From Roseomonas indoligenes (GTDB lineage: Bacteria > Pseudomonadota > Alphaproteobacteria > Acetobacterales > Acetobacteraceae), in assembly GCF_017813365.1 (NCBI RefSeq), contig NZ_JAGIZA010000019.1, forward strand, positions 21,857-85,856: a stretch of DNA of 64,000 bases, in the 5' to 3' direction. Of this stretch, positions 9,117-17,557 are shown one piece after another. The translations under genes and the position numbers were made by a program. Position 1 is the first letter of the stretch, and each line of letters starts with the position of its first letter. The notes below the pieces were generated by a model. The model ran no database searches. It had not been told where the DNA came from and saw only the letters and a program-made list of their open reading frames with translations.

Positions 9117-9803
9117 ATGACCGACCCCGCCCCCTTCGAGATGCCGGCCTACGTGCTCGACCGCGTGATGAAGAAGCGCGGCCGCCTGCGCGTCTTCGAC
9201 GGCTTCGAGCCCACGAAAAGCGCCCTCGTCGTCATCGACATGCAGGCCTTCTACGTGACAGACGTGCCGCCGGCGGTGGCCATCATCCCCAACATCAACC
9301 GCCTGGCCCGCGCCTTCCGCGCGGCGGGCGGCCATGTGGCCTGGGTGAAGATGACGGCGGGCGAGGGCGGGCGCAGCCTCTGGCCGCTCTACCACGAGCG
9401 CTTCTTCACCCCGGCCAATGCCGTGCGCCACCGGGACAACCTGACGGTCGGCGCGCCGGGGCACGAGCTGCACCCGGAGCTGGAGCCGATGCCGGAGGAC
9501 ATCATGGCGGAGAAGTCCCGCTTCAGCGCCTTCATCCCCGGCAAGTCCGACCTGCCGGAGAAGCTGGCGGCCCGCGACATCACCAACGTGGCGATCACGG
9601 GGATGCTGACGAACTTCTGCTGCGAGACCTCGGCACGCGATGCGATGATGCTGGACTACAACGTGGTGATGGTCTCCGACGCCAATGCCGCGCGCTACGA
9701 CGAGGACCACAACATCGGCTTCAGCACGGTGTTCCAGAGCTTCGGCGACGTGCTGACGGTGGAGGAGACGATCGGGCTGCTGGATGCCGGGAAGAACGGC
9801 TGA
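9117..9803 (+). CDS. Isochorismatase-like cysteine hydrolase
   Basis: This 228-residue cytoplasmic hydrolase of the isochorismatase superfamily has its triad visible: Asp in ALVVIDMQAFY, Lys in MAEKSRFSAF and Cys in LTNFCCETSARDAMM. The family includes N-carbamoyl hydrolases, nicotinamidases and biuret-type amidases, and the exact substrate is unclear. It is the first gene of the block divergent from the double-HTH LysR regulator and is followed 137 bases later by the extradiol dioxygenase. Context suggests it handles a nitrogen-containing aromatic or cyclic intermediate; that is inference. ATG 9117 is chosen over upstream in-frame codons because homologous sequence begins near MTDPAPFEMPAY. 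Confidence 0.88.
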   Translation: MTDPAPFEMPAYVLDRVMKKRGRLRVFDGFEPTKSALVVIDMQAFYVTDVPPAVAIIPNINRLARAFRAAGGHVAWVKMTAGEGGRSLWPLYHERFFTPANAVRHRDNLTVGAPGHELHPELEPMPEDIMAEKSRFSAFIPGKSDLPEKLAARDITNVAITGMLTNFCCETSARDAMMLDYNVVMVSDANAARYDEDHNIGFSTVFQSFGDVLTVEETIGLLDAGKNG

Positions 9804-9940
9804 CCCCCGGCTATAACCAACCCTGATACCGGGCGACCGCGAAAACATAACGACATTCCCGCGGTTTGCCCGAAATATACCGGCACGGACGGCTGGGCGG
9901 CGGCGCCGCATGAACAGCCAGGGGAGGGGAACGACGGCGC
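9804..9940. other. Intergenic region before the dioxygenase gene
   Basis: These 137 bases are visibly more AT-rich than the surroundings, with ATAACC, AAAACATAAC and AAATATA tracts between 9812 and 9880. A promoter or LysR binding site here is likely, but I cannot fix a -10/-35 pair. A good Shine-Dalgarno (GGGGAGGGGA, about 9921-9930) precedes ATG 9941. Confidence 0.4.
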
Positions 9941-11167
9941 ATGGCCAGGATCATCGGTGGGATCGGGACGTCGCACGTGCCGACGATCGGCGTCGCCTAC
10001 GACAAGGGCAAGCAGGAGGACCCCTCCTGGTCGCCCCTGTTCAAGGGCTATGAGCCGGCGCGGCAATGGCTGGCGGAGAAGAAGCCGGACGTCCTGGTCT
10101 TCTTCTACAACGACCACCTGAACGCCTTCTTCTACGATCTCTACCCCACCTTCGCGATCGGCGTGGCCCCGGGCTACGACGTGGCGGATGAGGGCGCGGG
10201 CCGCCGGCCCCTGCCGATCCTGCCCGGCCATCCCGGGCTTTCCGCCCATATCGCCGAGTGCCTGGTGAACGAGGAGTTCGACCCGGCGGTCTTCCAGGAC
10301 CGGCCGCTGGACCACGGCGTCTTCTCGCCCCTGCCCCTGCTCTGGCCGCACCAGGAGAAGTGGCCGGGCGCGGTGGTGCCGATCGAGGTGAACGTGGTGC
10401 AGCACCCCCTGCCCACGGCCATGCGTTGCTGGAAGCTCGGCAAGGCGCTGCGCCGCGCCATCGAATCCTACCCCGAGGACATCACCGTCGCCGTGGTCGG
10501 CACCGGCGGCCTCTCCCACCAGATCCACGGGGAGCGCACGGGCTACAACGACACCGAATGGGACATGCGCTTCATCGAGCTGATCGAGAAGGACCCCGAA
10601 CAGCTCGCGAAGATGAAGCACGTGGACTACATCCGCCTCGGCGGCGCCGAGAGCGTCGAGGTGATCATGTGGCTCGCCATGCGCGGGGCGCTGAGCGACG
10701 ATATCACCAAGGTCCACCAGAACTACTACCTCGCCACTACCACCGCGATGACGGTCATCGTCTTCGAGGAGAACAGCGCGGAGGCGCCGGCCGCGGCGCC
10801 GCGCACGGGCAACCCGCAGCTGGAGGGCGTGGAGGCGATCGAGGGCACCTACGCCTTCGACATCGCCACCGGCCGCGACCGGCTGCGCCTGAACCGCTTC
10901 TTCTGGGAGATGAAGGACCCGGCCGCCCGCGCCGCCTTCTCCGCCGATGAGCGCGTGGCCTGCGAGCGCGCGGGGCTGACACCGGAGGAGACGCGACTGG
11001 TGCTGGAGCGGGACTGGCTGGGGCTGGTGCGCTACGGCGCCAACTTCTTCGTGCTGGAGAAGTTCGCCCGCCTCTCCGGCCGCTCCAACCTGGAGGTCTA
11101 TGCCGAGATGCGCGGGGAGACCTTCGAGGAGTTCCTCGCCACCCGGCAGGTTCCCGGCGCCCGCTAG
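9941..11167 (+). CDS. Gallate/protocatechuate-type extradiol dioxygenase, fused large and small subunits
   Basis: This Fe(II)-dependent ring-cleaving dioxygenase has 408 residues. Residues 1 to about 280 form a LigB-type catalytic domain with iron-ligand candidates His12 (GTSHVPTIG) and His59 (NDHLNAF), a Glu in GGAESVEVIMW and the acid/base His of GTGGLSHQIHGER. Residues from about 290 to the end resemble the small LigA-like subunit (RLNRFFWEMKDP, LVRYGANFFVLEKFARL). Such a single-chain fusion is the layout of gallate dioxygenase (DesB/GalA), while protocatechuate 4,5-dioxygenase has separate subunits. Gallate is therefore the leading substrate, with protocatechuate possible. A Liv-type transporter follows. 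Confidence 0.9.
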   Translation: MARIIGGIGTSHVPTIGVAYDKGKQEDPSWSPLFKGYEPARQWLAEKKPDVLVFFYNDHLNAFFYDLYPTFAIGVAPGYDVADEGAGRRPLPILPGHPGLSAHIAECLVNEEFDPAVFQDRPLDHGVFSPLPLLWPHQEKWPGAVVPIEVNVVQHPLPTAMRCWKLGKALRRAIESYPEDITVAVVGTGGLSHQIHGERTGYNDTEWDMRFIELIEKDPEQLAKMKHVDYIRLGGAESVEVIMWLAMRGALSDDITKVHQNYYLATTTAMTVIVFEENSAEAPAAAPRTGNPQLEGVEAIEGTYAFDIATGRDRLRLNRFFWEMKDPAARAAFSADERVACERAGLTPEETRLVLERDWLGLVRYGANFFVLEKFARLSGRSNLEVYAEMRGETFEEFLATRQVPGAR

Positions 11168-11227
11168 GTGACGGCCGGGCCGCGCCCGGCCAAGATGCGT
11201 CCCAGGAAATTCCAAGGAGAGGGTCGA

Positions 11228-12430
11228 ATGTCCCCCAGCAAGCTCACCGCCGGCCGGCGCTCTGTCCTCCTCGGCGCGGCGGCCGCCGCCGCGGCCCCAC
11301 TGGCCCGCCCGGCGATCGCGCAGGAGCGCAAGCTCGTCGTCGGCGTCGTCCTGCCCCTCTCCGGCACCTTCGCCGACCAGGGCCGCAACAACGAGGACGG
11401 CATCAAGGTCTTCCAGAAGATCCACGGCAACAAGGTCGGCAACATCACCGTGGAGACGGTGACGCGCGACGACCAGGGGCCCGGCTCGGGCGACCTCTCC
11501 CGCCGCATGACGCAGGAACTGATCCAGCGCAGCCGGGCGGAGATCATCCTCGGCTACAGCTTCACGCCCAACGCCCTCTCCGCGGCCTCCCTGCTGACGG
11601 AGGCGAAGAAGCCGGGGATCATCATCAACGCCGCGACCTCCGTCATCACGGAGCGCTCGCCCTACTTTGCCCGCGTCTCCATGACGCTGCCGCAGCTCGC
11701 CGCCTCCCTCGGCACCTGGGCCGCGAAGAACGGGGTGAAGACCGTCTACACCATCGTCTCCGACTACGGCCCGGGCCTGGACGCGGAGACCTGGTTCACC
11801 AAGGCCTTCGAGGCCGGCGGCGGCAAGGTGATCGGCGGCGCCCGCACCCCCGTCGCGGGCATGGAGTATTCCCCCTTCCTCCAGCGCGCGGTGGAGGCGC
11901 GGCCGGACGGGCTGTTCAGCTTCAGCCCGGGCGGCGACGTCTCGGTCGCCTTCATGAAGCAGACGAAGGAGCGCAACATCGTCGGCTCCGGCATCAAGCT
12001 GATGGTCACCGGCGACGTGGTGGACGACAACCTGGTCCCCGCCATGGGCGACGCGCTGGACGGCGTCGTCTCCGCCCTCCACTACCAGGTCGAGCTGGAC
12101 AACCCGGAGAACAAGCGCTTCCTCGAGGCCTTCCGCGAGATGTCCGGCCCCAACGCCATGCCGAGCTACCGCACCGTCCAGGCCTATGACGGCATGGCGC
12201 TGATCTACCACGCCCTGCAGCAGACCGGCGGCAAGACGGACGCGGATTCGATCATGAACGCCATCAAGGGCGCGCGGCTGAACAGCCCGCGCGGCCCGAT
12301 CCTGATCGACCCGGCGACGCGCGACATCGTGCAGAACGTCTATATCCGCCGCGGGCAGCGGAAGGACGGCCGCTGGGCCAACATCGCCTTCGAGACGATC
12401 GAGGGCGTGAAGGACCCGGCGAAGGCCTAA
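11228..12430 (+). CDS. ABC transporter substrate-binding protein (Liv type)
   Basis: This periplasmic receptor (400 residues) belongs to the branched-chain amino acid/aromatic acid family of ABC importers. A twin-arginine-like signal (GRRSVLLGAAAAAAAPLARP) precedes the mature opening VVGVVLPLSGTFADQGRNNE, typical of type I binding proteins. An AAGGAG box is 8-10 bases before ATG 11228. The gene heads a five-gene transporter (receptor, two permeases, two ATPases) directly after a ring-cleavage dioxygenase, so import of an aromatic acid is more likely than of leucine; this is inference from position. Confidence 0.92.
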   Translation: MSPSKLTAGRRSVLLGAAAAAAAPLARPAIAQERKLVVGVVLPLSGTFADQGRNNEDGIKVFQKIHGNKVGNITVETVTRDDQGPGSGDLSRRMTQELIQRSRAEIILGYSFTPNALSAASLLTEAKKPGIIINAATSVITERSPYFARVSMTLPQLAASLGTWAAKNGVKTVYTIVSDYGPGLDAETWFTKAFEAGGGKVIGGARTPVAGMEYSPFLQRAVEARPDGLFSFSPGGDVSVAFMKQTKERNIVGSGIKLMVTGDVVDDNLVPAMGDALDGVVSALHYQVELDNPENKRFLEAFREMSGPNAMPSYRTVQAYDGMALIYHALQQTGGKTDADSIMNAIKGARLNSPRGPILIDPATRDIVQNVYIRRGQRKDGRWANIAFETIEGVKDPAKA

Positions 12431-12439
12431 GCCGAGACC

Positions 12440-13306
12440 ATGTCCGGGCTGATCAGCATCCTCGCGGACGGCATCGCCTATGGGATGCTGCTCTTCCTCT
12501 TCTCCATCGGCCTGTCGATCACGCTCGGGCTGATGCGCTTCATCAACCTCGCGCATGGCGCCTTCGCCATGTGCGGGGGCTATGCCGCCGTGGTGCTGCT
12601 GAACGGCTTCGGCGTGCCCTTCCTCCTCACCCTGCCGATCGCCGCCGTGCTCACGGGGCTGGTCGGCGTGGTGCTGGAGCAGCTGGTGATCCGGCGCGTC
12701 TACCCGATGCCGGAGCTGCAGCAGGTGCTTTTTTCCATCGGCCTCGCCTTCGCGGCGGGGGCGGTGGCGAACATCCTTTTCGGCCCGCAGCAGCAGCCCA
12801 TGCTGCTGCCGGACTGGCTGACCGCCCGCGTGAACCTCGGCGTGGTGGAGATCACGGGCTACCGCATCTTCCTCATCCTCTTCGGGCTGGTGGCGGCGGG
12901 GGCGCTGGTGGCGCTGTTCAACACCACCCTCTTCGGCGCGCGCGTGCGGGCGGCCGTGGACAACCGGCCCGCGGCGGAGGGGATCGGCATCCACGTCACC
13001 CGCCTCTTCGCCATCACCTTCGGCCTGGGCGCCGCCTTCGCGGGGCTGGGGGGCGCGCTGGCCGTGGGCTTCCTCGGCCTCGATCCCACCTTTCCCTTCA
13101 AGTACCTCGTGCTGCTGCTGATGGTGGTGGCCATCGGCGGCCCCGGCTCCATCGCCGGCTCCTTCGTGGCCGCGGTCTCGCTCGGCGCCATCGACGCGCT
13201 GTTCAAGTACTACGTGCCTGAGGTCGGCAGCTTCGTGATCTACGGGATCCTCGTGCTCATGATGGTCTTCTTCCCCAAGGGCCTGGCCTCGCGGAGGGCG
13301 GCATGA
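12440..13306 (+). CDS. Liv-type ABC transporter permease (LivH family)
   Basis: This 288-residue inner-membrane permease has about eight hydrophobic helices. The N-terminus ILADGIAYGMLLFLFSIGLS and the segment TLGLMRFINLAHGAFAMCGG are typical of LivH. The cytoplasmic coupling loop RAAVDNRPAAEGIGIHVTR contacts the ATPases. It lies 9 bases after the receptor gene and overlaps the next permease by ATGA at 13303-13306, indicating one transcript and coupled translation. Confidence 0.92.
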   Translation: MSGLISILADGIAYGMLLFLFSIGLSITLGLMRFINLAHGAFAMCGGYAAVVLLNGFGVPFLLTLPIAAVLTGLVGVVLEQLVIRRVYPMPELQQVLFSIGLAFAAGAVANILFGPQQQPMLLPDWLTARVNLGVVEITGYRIFLILFGLVAAGALVALFNTTLFGARVRAAVDNRPAAEGIGIHVTRLFAITFGLGAAFAGLGGALAVGFLGLDPTFPFKYLVLLLMVVAIGGPGSIAGSFVAAVSLGAIDALFKYYVPEVGSFVIYGILVLMMVFFPKGLASRRAA

Positions 13307-14250
13307 GGATGGTGCGCGTCGGCGCCGGGCTGCCGCTGCTCCTCCTCGCGGTGGCCGGCTTCTTCCTCTTCCCGGAATACCTCACCCTCTTCACCAGCCT
13401 CTTCATCCTCTCGGTCTTCGCCCTCTCCTACGACCTGCTGCAGGGCCATGCCGGGGTGGTCTCGCTCGGCCATGCCGTGTTCTTCGGCACCGGCGCCTAC
13501 ACCACGGCGATCCTGGCGCGGCACGGGCTGGCGGAACCGGTTCTCGGGCTGCTGGCGGCGCTGGTGGTCAGCGCGCTGCTGGCCCTGGTGCTGACGCGCA
13601 TCGTCGTCGTGGGCAACGACCTCACGCGGCTCCTCGTCACGCTCGGCGTCGGCTTCCTGATGTTCGAGGCGGCGAACCAGGCGCGCGACCTCACCGGCGG
13701 GGCGGACGGGCTCTCCGACTTCACCATGGGCCCCGTGCTCGGCCTGTTCCGCTTCGACTTCGCGGGGGAGACGGCCTTCTTCTACAGCCTCGCCGTCCTC
13801 GTCCTCGTCTACTTCTTCCTCTGGCGCCTCGCCGCCTCGCCCTTCGGCCTCGCGCTGCGCGGCATCCGGGAGAACGTGCGGCGCATGCCGGCCATCGGCG
13901 CGCCGGTGCGGCGGCACCTCGCCACCGCCTACACGATCTCCGGCGGCATCGCCGGGCTGGCGGGCGCGCTGCTGGCCCAGACCAGCAACTTCGCCTCGCT
14001 GGACATGCTGGGCTTCGAGCGCTCGGCGGAGGTGATGATGATGGCGACCCTGGGCGGGACGGGCAGCATTCCCGGTGTGGTGCTCGGCGCCACCGGCCTG
14101 GGCTACCTGAAGGACGCGCTCTCCGCGATGAGCCCGAAATACTGGCAGCTCGGCATCGGCATCGTTCTTATGCTCTCGGTCTTCGTCCTGCGCGGCGGCA
14201 TCGCCGGCGCCGCCACCGCCCTGATCCGCCGCCTGCGGGAGCGCGCATGA
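13303..14250 (+). CDS. Liv-type ABC transporter permease (LivM family)
   Basis: This is the second permease of the importer (315 residues). It shows the LivM segment SYDLLQGHAGVVSLGHAVFF, a longer central loop (RDLTGGADGLSDFTMG) and the coupling motif RGIRENVRRMPAIGAPVRRH. It starts in an ATGA overlap with the LivH-type gene and ends in an ATGA overlap with the first ATPase (14247-14250). It pairs with the LivH-type protein to form the translocation path. Confidence 0.92.
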   Translation: MRMVRVGAGLPLLLLAVAGFFLFPEYLTLFTSLFILSVFALSYDLLQGHAGVVSLGHAVFFGTGAYTTAILARHGLAEPVLGLLAALVVSALLALVLTRIVVVGNDLTRLLVTLGVGFLMFEAANQARDLTGGADGLSDFTMGPVLGLFRFDFAGETAFFYSLAVLVLVYFFLWRLAASPFGLALRGIRENVRRMPAIGAPVRRHLATAYTISGGIAGLAGALLAQTSNFASLDMLGFERSAEVMMMATLGGTGSIPGVVLGATGLGYLKDALSAMSPKYWQLGIGIVLMLSVFVLRGGIAGAATALIRRLRERA

Positions 14251-15008
14251 CGCCCGCCATCGAGACAGCGGGACTGACCCTCCGCTACGGCAACTTCACC
14301 GCCGTGAACGACGTGTCTCTCCGCGTCGCCACCGGGGCGCGGCACGCGCTGATCGGGCCGAACGGGGCGGGCAAGACATCCCTCGTGCACACGCTGACGG
14401 GCAACGTGCCCGCCACCTCCGGCACCATCCGCCTGGGCGGGGAGGAGGTGACGACCCTGCCCCAGGCCGCGCGCGTGCGCCGCGGTCTGACCCGCACCTT
14501 CCAGATCAACCAGCTCTTCCGCGGGCTGACGGTGCTGGAGAATGTCTCCCTCGCGATCCTGGAGCGGGAGCGGAAGACGCGGAACTTCTGGCGCTCCGCC
14601 GCCGCCGACCGGGCCGTGGCGGAGGAGGCGCGGGAGCACCTGGCCTTCGTCAACCTGGACGCCTACGCCGCCCGCCCCGTCCATGCCCTGCCCTATGGCC
14701 TGCAGCGGCTGGTGGAGCTCGCCATCGCGCTTGGCACCAAGCCCCGCGTCCTCGTGCTGGACGAGCCCGCCGCCGGCGTGCCCGCGGCCCAGAGCGAGGC
14801 GATCTTTGAGCGCATCCACGCCCTGCCCCGCGACCTGACCCTTCTCTTCGTCGAGCACGACATGGGCCTCGTCTTCCGCTTCGCCGAGCGCATCACCGTG
14901 CTGGTGCAGGGCGCCATCATGACCGAGGGCACGCCCGCCGAGATCCAGGCGGATGAGCGCGTGCGCGAGGTCTATCTCGGGCGCCGAGGCCACCATGCCG
15001 CTGCTTGA
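14247..15008 (+). CDS. Liv-type ABC transporter ATPase (LivG family)
   Basis: This 253-residue ATPase of the importer has Walker A GPNGAGKTS near residue 34, the Q-loop in RTFQINQLF, and Walker B VLVLDEPAAG. The usual LSGG signature is replaced by ALPYGLQRLVELAIAL (YGLQR), as is common in LivG proteins. The C-terminus carries the LivG-type tail EIQADERVREVYLGRRG. It overlaps the LivM-type gene by 4 bases and the second ATPase gene by 14 bases. Confidence 0.91.
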   Translation: MTPAIETAGLTLRYGNFTAVNDVSLRVATGARHALIGPNGAGKTSLVHTLTGNVPATSGTIRLGGEEVTTLPQAARVRRGLTRTFQINQLFRGLTVLENVSLAILERERKTRNFWRSAAADRAVAEEAREHLAFVNLDAYAARPVHALPYGLQRLVELAIALGTKPRVLVLDEPAAGVPAAQSEAIFERIHALPRDLTLLFVEHDMGLVFRFAERITVLVQGAIMTEGTPAEIQADERVREVYLGRRGHHAAA

Positions 15009-15690
15009 GGTCGAGCGCCTGACCGCCGGCTACGGCGAGGCCGTGGTGCTGGAGGAGATGAGCCTCTCCGTCGACGACGGCGAGGGGCTGGCCGTGCTGG
15101 GCCGCAACGGCGTGGGCAAGACGACGCTGATGCTCGCCATCATGGGCCATGCCCGCCGCCTCTCCGGCAGCCTGCGCTGGCAGGGCACGGAGATCGGCGG
15201 CACCCCCGCCTACCAGCGCGCCCGCATGGGCCTGGGCTGGGTGCCGCAGGAGCGGGACATCTTCCCCTCCCTCACCGTGGAGGAGAACCTCCTCGTCGCC
15301 GGCCGCCCCGGTGCCTTCGGCCTGAAGGATGCCTACGACCTCTTCCCCCGCCTGAAGGAGCGGCGGCGGAACATGGGCGACAAGCTCTCCGGCGGCGAGC
15401 AGCAGATGCTGGCTATCTGCCGCACCCTGATGACCAACCCGCGCCTCCTCCTGCTGGACGAGCCATTCGAGGGCCTGGCGCCCGTGATCGTGGAGGAGCT
15501 GGAGGCCACGCTGCGCCGCCTGCGCGCGGAGAAGGGCTTCGCCACCGTGATCGTGGAGCAGCACGCGGAGGACGCCCTGGCCCTCAGCGACCGCGCGATC
15601 GTGCTGGACCGAGGGAAGATCGTGCTGGAAGGGCGCTCGGCGGATCTCTTGGCGGACTTCGCGCAGGTCCGGCGGTGGATCGCGGTGTGA
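14995..15690 (+). CDS. Liv-type ABC transporter ATPase (LivF family)
   Basis: This second ATPase (231 residues) has Walker A GRNGVGKTT, signature LSGGEQQM and Walker B LLLLDEPFEGLAP. The Q-loop region WVPQERDIFPSLTVEEN is typical of LivF. ATG 14995 lies inside the end of the preceding ATPase gene. It is the last gene of the transporter operon; a decayed hairpin element begins three bases after its stop. Confidence 0.92.
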   Translation: MPLLEVERLTAGYGEAVVLEEMSLSVDDGEGLAVLGRNGVGKTTLMLAIMGHARRLSGSLRWQGTEIGGTPAYQRARMGLGWVPQERDIFPSLTVEENLLVAGRPGAFGLKDAYDLFPRLKERRRNMGDKLSGGEQQMLAICRTLMTNPRLLLLDEPFEGLAPVIVEELEATLRRLRAEKGFATVIVEQHAEDALALSDRAIVLDRGKIVLEGRSADLLADFAQVRRWIAV

Positions 15691-15693
15691 GCC

Positions 15694-15730
15694 GGAGGAG
15701 AAAGGAGATCCTCCCCCGGGGCTGCCGCGG
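15694..15730 (+). repeat. Decayed fragment of the composite hairpin element
   Basis: A weak stem (GGAGGA 15694-15699 / TCCTCC 15709-15714) with the H1-like core GAGAAAGGA is followed by an exact left outer-stem sequence GGGCTGCCGCGG (15719-15730). H2 and the right half are missing. It lies three bases after the livF-type stop, the same position as the intact copies, and may still act as a weak terminator. Confidence 0.55.
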
Positions 15731-16004
15731 AACGCCGATCAGGGGTCCCGCCGAGATCCCGTGACCCTTGGCGCCGGCGTCAGGGCGGTGGTTCATCCGG
15801 CAAGGCGAATGGCCGCGGCCTGATCCGATGCGTGCCGTCCGGGACACGCTGCGGAACTGCCGCCGCGCATACCTGACTCGTGAGCTTCCACAATGCCCGG
15901 ACCGGCGTAGCATAGGCCCCTTCGCGCGGCGCCGCCGACGTTTCTCCGGGGGGATCGAAACGGGCAGGGCGCACCGCCGGGCGGATGGGGTTCGGGGGTT
16001 AGTC
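15731..16004. other. Intergenic region without a recognised gene
   Basis: Between the decayed hairpin element and the RlpA-like gene I see no convincing ORF with a ribosome-binding site. An open frame runs in phase with the downstream gene from 15768, but its peptide is Arg-rich and lacks the look of a secreted N-terminus. No clear promoter was found. Confidence 0.4.
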
Positions 16005-16514
16005 ATGTCTTCTCGCGGGGCGGCCAGGCTGGTCATCGCGGCGGTTTGCATCCTGCAGGCCTCCCTGGTGCTCGCTGCGCCGCGGGAACAGGCTCCCAGC
16101 GCCATCATCGAGGTGGCGCCGCGTCCGACGCCCGCCCCATCCCGATCCACCGACCGCTCCGGCAAGGCCCGCCAGACCCAGGCCCGCGTGCTGAACACCC
16201 CGTCCCTGGCCAATGCGGCGGCCGTGGGCGTCAGCGGCGTGCTGCCGCAGGGCACCACCGCCCGGGTGCAGAACATGCAGAACGGGCGCACCACCATGGT
16301 GCTGGTCCAGGCCGGTGGCCCGGACAGCGCGGGGCGCCTGCTGGACATCACCCCGCCCGTCGCCCGCGCCCTGGGCGTGACCGGCACCAGCGCGGACATC
16401 CTGGTTGCCCCGCTGGCCGTACCCCAGCCCGATGGCAGCATCCGGCTGGGCGAAGGCACGCGCCTGGCCGGCGCCGTCGCCGCGCCTGCGATCAGCGAGC
16501 GACCCCAGGACTGA
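16005..16514 (+). CDS. Secreted RlpA-like double-psi beta-barrel protein, apparently non-catalytic
   Basis: This 169-residue protein has a signal peptide (about residues 1-26, ending near VLAAPRE). The C-terminal ~90 residues follow the RlpA barrel pattern: LPQGTTARVQNMQNGRTTMV, then GGPDSAGRLLDITPPVARAL. In RlpA lytic transglycosylases the sequence before GP reads NDRGP and supplies the catalytic Asp; here it is QAGGP. The N-terminal half of the RlpA barrel (WYG...G..TANGE) is not seen either. It may bind peptidoglycan strands without cutting them. Start ATG 16005 is chosen for the signal peptide. The fold assignment is from motif spacing only. Confidence 0.7.
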   Translation: MSSRGAARLVIAAVCILQASLVLAAPREQAPSAIIEVAPRPTPAPSRSTDRSGKARQTQARVLNTPSLANAAAVGVSGVLPQGTTARVQNMQNGRTTMVLVQAGGPDSAGRLLDITPPVARALGVTGTSADILVAPLAVPQPDGSIRLGEGTRLAGAVAAPAISERPQD

Positions 16515-16544
16515 TCCCGTCCTGACCTGTTTTTAGCAGGTGAT

Positions 16545-16786
16545 CCCAGGGGGCTGGTTGGGCCGATAGGTCCAACCCTGGACCTTCATCGGGCTGCCGC
16601 GAATACGGTGATTGAAGGGCGGTGCCGCAGACTCCTTTGCATTTCAGTTCAGCGCGGGCGGGCAGGTCCCGCGCCTCGCGTCAGAGACCCGAGGCGAACC
16701 GAAGCGGAGCATCTCGCGGCAGCCCCCAGCAGAAGAGTGAGAGGAGGGATCCAAGGGAGGGGAGAGTTCCGTCTCCTCTACCTTGG
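16545..16786 (-). repeat. Composite hairpin element, copy 3 (diverged long form)
   Basis: In reverse orientation, H1 is degenerate (16786-16751, ends CCAAGG/CCTTGG). The outer stem is 16725-16715 with 16601-16591. H2 lies at 16696-16672 with one mismatched pair. The sequence between H2 and the right outer stem still matches copies 9 and 12. H3/H4 are replaced by a loose CCCAGGG/CCCTGG stem. It starts 11 bases after the racemase stop, in sense with it. A small separate stem (ACCTG/CAGGT around TTTTTAG, 16525-16541) follows the RlpA-like gene. Confidence 0.75.
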
Positions 16787-16797
16787 CCCGTCGGCGA

Positions 16798-17550
16798 TCA
16801 CCGCGCGAAGTCCCGCGGCCGCAGCCCGGCGTGGAAGTAGGTGATCATCGAGTAGATATCGTAGACCGGCCGCCCGGTGGCGCGCTGCACGGCGGCAGCG
16901 TAGGGCGGCATGTTCGTGCATTCCAGCACGATGGCGCCCACCTCCGGGTGGCGGGCGACGAGGCGCTGCGCGGCCTCCACCACGTCCTGCTCGGCCAGGT
17001 CCACGTCCATGTCGTCCTTCTCGGCCTTGATGAGGACGCGGAAGAACTCGCGGCCGCTCTCCGTGCCTTCCATGGGGATGTCGAGGGGGACGCCCACGGA
17101 CTCCAGGTGCTTCGGCGTCAGGCTGCCGCCGGAGACGGTGACGAGGCCGACGCGCTGGCCCGGCGGCAGCATCGCCTGCACCCAGGGCACCTGCATGAGG
17201 CTGGAGGTGGCGACGGGGACGCCCACGGCCGCCGCGATTTCCTTCTGGAAGAGGGAGAGGAAGCCGCAATTGGTGGTGATGGCCTCAGCACCCTGGGAAA
17301 CGAGGTCGCGCGCGGCCTCCACGAAATCTTCCAGCAGGCCGGCGGCGCCGTTCAGCACCACCTTCTCCGGGCTGGCGCCGCGGACGAGGCGGTAGAGGAC
17401 GGGAAAGGGCCAGGTCGTGCCGTTGCCCATGTCCCCATAGATGCGGGGAAAGCGCGCCTCCAGCATGAGGATGCCCAAGGGAACGCCGTAGAGCGCCTGG
17501 CCGCCCTTCGCGACGCCGCGGCGGGGGGAAGGGGCGGGGATCGCGGTCAT
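16798..17550 (-). CDS. Aspartate/glutamate racemase family protein
   Basis: This 250-residue cofactor-independent racemase/isomerase-like protein carries two conserved cysteine regions: ITTNCGFLSLFQ near residue 85-95 and VLECTNMPPYAAA near 200-210. These are the positions of the two catalytic cysteines in Asp/Glu/hydantoin racemases and maleate isomerases. Seven bases separate it from the upstream FAD-dependent D-amino-acid dehydrogenase gene on the same strand, which suggests a two-step L- to D- to keto-acid conversion. ATG 17550 is chosen; the longer frame upstream overlaps the dehydrogenase. The exact substrate is unknown. Confidence 0.85.
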   Translation of the reverse strand: MTAIPAPSPRRGVAKGGQALYGVPLGILMLEARFPRIYGDMGNGTTWPFPVLYRLVRGASPEKVVLNGAAGLLEDFVEAARDLVSQGAEAITTNCGFLSLFQKEIAAAVGVPVATSSLMQVPWVQAMLPPGQRVGLVTVSGGSLTPKHLESVGVPLDIPMEGTESGREFFRVLIKAEKDDMDVDLAEQDVVEAAQRLVARHPEVGAIVLECTNMPPYAAAVQRATGRPVYDIYSMITYFHAGLRPRDFAR

Positions 17551-17557
17551 GGGCGGC

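Noticed and set aside
9695..12994. 1099-residue open frame on the minus strand
   Set aside because: It is antisense to the dioxygenase, receptor and permease genes and has a composition typical of a shadow frame (runs of Arg, Gly, His, Asp).
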